A stretch of DNA of 64,000 bases from contig NW_024748870.1 in assembly GCF_018991925.1 (NCBI RefSeq), positions 3,620,705 through 3,684,704 on the forward strand, read 5' to 3'. Shown one piece after another: positions 61,147-64,000 of this stretch. Position 1 is the first letter of the stretch; each line of letters opens with the position of its first letter. This stretch comes from Homarus americanus. Its lineage: Eukaryota > Arthropoda > Malacostraca > Decapoda > Nephropidae. Below the pieces are notes generated by a model. It ran no database searches and was not told where the DNA came from. It saw only the letters and a list, made by a program, of their open reading frames with translations. The position numbers and the translations under genes are program-made.

Positions 61147-61599
61147 CCAATTTGCATATTTTCTACATTACATACAGATTAATCCACATGCCTTTTTCCA
61201 TCATCAACTTTCCTCAATTAAAACAAGGTGATGCATCATTGATCATCTATTTAACATTATGGCTTCCAACCATGTCTTGACCCTTAACACTCCCAATGTA
61301 CTGAAAACCCAAAAGAAAGACACAGTTATATCATGTATGATGGATATTAAGAATGTCCCCTGGCTGTAGAGTATACTGTATAGGGGAAATAAACTAAATG
61401 AAAATGTGTTCTGTAAGAGGCGGTTAAGTATGTGTTAATTGGCGAGGCTTGAGAATCCATGCTGGTTGCGTTCAGAGGATGTAAACAAAAGTCAGATGAA
61501 ATGTTCTGTAATTTTCATTTGTATGTATAAAAGATAAGTACAGGTACCAGCAATACCAGTAATAAAATTAAGGCCTTTCAATAATAAATATTATAAAAC

Positions 61600-61860
61600 C
61601 TTCATTGGGGAATTGATGGATGTAGAGTCCCTGTTGGTTTCCATTGCTATGGTGAACCTGGGAGTACTATAAGCAAATGGTGGCTGTGTTACTCTTTCAT
61701 TTGGTTTTCATTTACTGGTTTGGCGATAAGGTATTTTTTTTTAACTTATTTATTGGTATTATTTTTATTTATTCCTCACATTTACTGATACTGTATATAT
61801 TAGTTTAAGAAAATTATTGCTACAGGAGGAAAATTCACACAAAAGTTTTTCCCAAATACT
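61600..61860 (+). mobile_element. Fragment related to the 53 kb Tigger element
   Basis: Aligns with 53740-53970 (shared TGGTATTATTTTTATTTATTC, CTATGGTGAA-C-GGGAGT). A Tigger-like right end may lie near 62200-62275 (inverted CAGTGCAGGTATCTCTCATT). Confidence 0.6.
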
Positions 61861-64000
61861 CCCTGCCTATATGGCTGTGCTTCTTACATGCCATAAAATA
61901 TGGTCGTTCACAGCTCAGCCTGACCCACTCTGAGTGCTACTGGGTGGAGTCGGCGACACAGTTAAATTCCACTGCCTCCACAAGCCCATACATACGATCA
62001 CTTGCCACATATACAAACCCATGCTCTATTTTATAGTTTTATTAATATTGTATATTCTTTATTTCTAAGCTGCATTAGAGTTTTTTAATGAATATTCCAA
62101 AACTTTTTAGTTTCATTACATGTAACAACAACAACAAACCATGTGCACGGACAGTATTCTTCATTATCCCTCATTTCAGATAGTAATCCTTGTTTTCCCT
62201 AGTTTAACGATAATTTCACTTAATGTTAGGTTTTTCAGGAGCGCATCCCCATCATTAAATGAGAGATACCTGCACTGGAAATGGATTTTTTTACATTAAA
62301 CAATTTAATTTGGGTATTTTTCAATAATTTAGATTTCAATAATATTTTGTCCGATCCACTGATGTAGCACTGTAAATAAAAGATTGAGTAAATTCTCTAT
62401 TGATGCAGCACAAAAAAAAAATTAATAAATTTTAACAATGACATTCTCTCACTCACTAAAACCACTGCTTGTTACAACAAACAGCTGTTTCAGGTTTTAG
62501 TTGTGTTAATACTCTTAGAGACATTTTTACAGTAAACATGATTTTATATTTGAAATTTTTCTAAATTTAAAAAAAAAAAAAAAAATTGGCATTGATTAGT
62601 GTGGGCAAAGACAATTGAAGGTTACAGGTTAAGATGTGTGGAAACAGCACTAGATGCCTGTGTTATAACATCAGGTTCCATGACTCACACTGCATGTCAA
62701 CGCCCATCCTACTTTTAAGTATTTAATGCCATGTCTGTGCAATGTTGTACTGTACAAGAATGTTATATTGTTTTTAAGTTATGTAATTTGTAAAAAAAAA
62801 ATTATCATTGCAATTAAACAATTGTATCATATATTAACTTACCATCAAGTAAATTCCTGTACAATAATACCAAACAGTTTTGTTTAATGATATGCAGTGT
62901 ACAGTAGTTATGTATAATGTATCCAATTAAAATTTTCATTACACACTCCTATACATACCTACTGCATTTGTAAATGAGTGCAAAACACAAATCTAAATAT
63001 TCATTTTTTTTTAAGGTTATCCAACTTCTGTGTATTTCACTAAAATTCTTTGGGTGAACTACTCAATACAAGTTTTAAGGAAAATCTTTTTGTACATAAT
63101 GGGTTCGGTACCCAGCCGCTTCGCAAAAATGGGATTTTACTGTACTGGGGTAATTCATATCTGGAAGGATATTTGGAATACAGTACTGTGCCTCATTTTT
63201 GGGACCCCCCTTCCCCTGATTAGTCCAAATAATCAATGCTCTACTATACCTATACTGCATATCAGAAACTAAACTGCAGCTTTTAACATCAAAAGCTTTG
63301 ACCTTTGCCTAGAGAATGCAAATGAAATTTCTATCCCTAGGAGCAAAGTAATGTGCCTATGAAAGATCATGTTCACTGGTGTATGAACACTCAACTTACA
63401 ATAATGACCGCTTTATGTCTACATGGTAAACAGTACCACTGACTAGAAGTCCCCTAAACCTTTTCAGTTGACGGTAGATAAAAAATATTGGGTAAAACCC
63501 TTAAGAATTCCCTTGGTAGAGTTCTGTATACTGAACTGAAATTTCTAAATGAGGAGAATGGGGTTTTAGTTCCTGGTCTTTACATTTTTATCATACACTT
63601 TGGAATATATATTGAATATTCATTATTGACCTGAACATTTTTATAATGCAAAATAGCCATCCTTGCCTTTAAGATACAATTTAACTACTGAAGTGAGTTA
63701 TAATTTAAGCATAATAACTTAAATGGAAAAAAGTCATACACCATATCAAGAATCAAAGTAAATTGGTACACAACTATCAATTGCAAGCAACAGGAACAGC
63801 TATTGGCATTTTTAGAATCAATATTTATCTTGTGTTATTATTATGACTGTACACTGGTGAGGAACTTGAAAGTGATTGAGTGTACTTACCTCAGCAAGAA
63901 TTAGTGAGACTTGGTTATATTACGTAGTTTAAACTTATCATAAGAGTTGATACATTTTATGAACATTCATAACAGGTGAAACTTTCTTCATTATAGCAGT
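61861..64000. other. No exon seen
   Basis: Upstream flank of exon 1 to the window edge. No LDLa exon, signal peptide or promoter motif could be supported. Confidence 0.5.

Overview
This is animal nuclear DNA, most likely from an arthropod and plausibly a decapod crustacean. It is AT-rich, intron-rich and crowded with dinucleotide microsatellites, Tc1/mariner, Tigger/pogo and MULE-like elements and TA-flanked MITEs. There is no prokaryotic or viral gene organisation. The species call is an inference; no mitochondrial or rRNA marker is present.

The one host gene I can support lies on the minus strand and runs from about 60961 down to at least 20009. It is a long tandem array of LDL-receptor class A (LDLa) domains, one domain per exon. 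I find 19 intact exons of 102-123 bp. Each has an AG acceptor and a GT donor, each starts and ends in phase 1, and each is a multiple of three, so any exon can be skipped or duplicated without breaking frame. Joined, they give 2169 nt (723 codons) with no stop, including across the junction codons. Nearly all domains keep six cysteines and the acidic calcium cage before C6. This architecture fits perlecan/Trol (basement-membrane heparan sulfate proteoglycan) best, but no Ig, laminin or SEA domain is visible to prove it. Both ends of the gene lie outside the window or in unrecognised sequence.

Layout: 1-20 kb holds no recognisable host exon; it starts with a 782 bp (GA)n tract and is otherwise MITEs, Tigger derivatives, a tRNA-like SINE, a fold-back element and five (AT)n tracts. 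20-24 kb carries the four 3'-most LDLa exons. 24-31 kb is a 7.3 kb intron with a 45 bp VNTR inside a probable retroelement and a nearly 700 bp (GT)n tract. 31.1-40.1 kb is a tandem segmental duplication of a two-exon block (2 full copies plus a partial third), each full copy carrying the same MULE-like element, with a MITE private to copy 1 and a Tc1 element private to copy 2. 43-56 kb has nine further exons, a decayed LDLa exon, a LINE fragment and several DNA elements. 56-64 kb contains one more exon (60.9 kb) and more MITEs.

The most informative signals are: the alternating two-type arrangement of LDLa exons, with copies that differ almost only at synonymous sites; one domain that has lost exactly the cysteine pair C1/C3; the relic exon; and the datable transposon insertions within the duplication.
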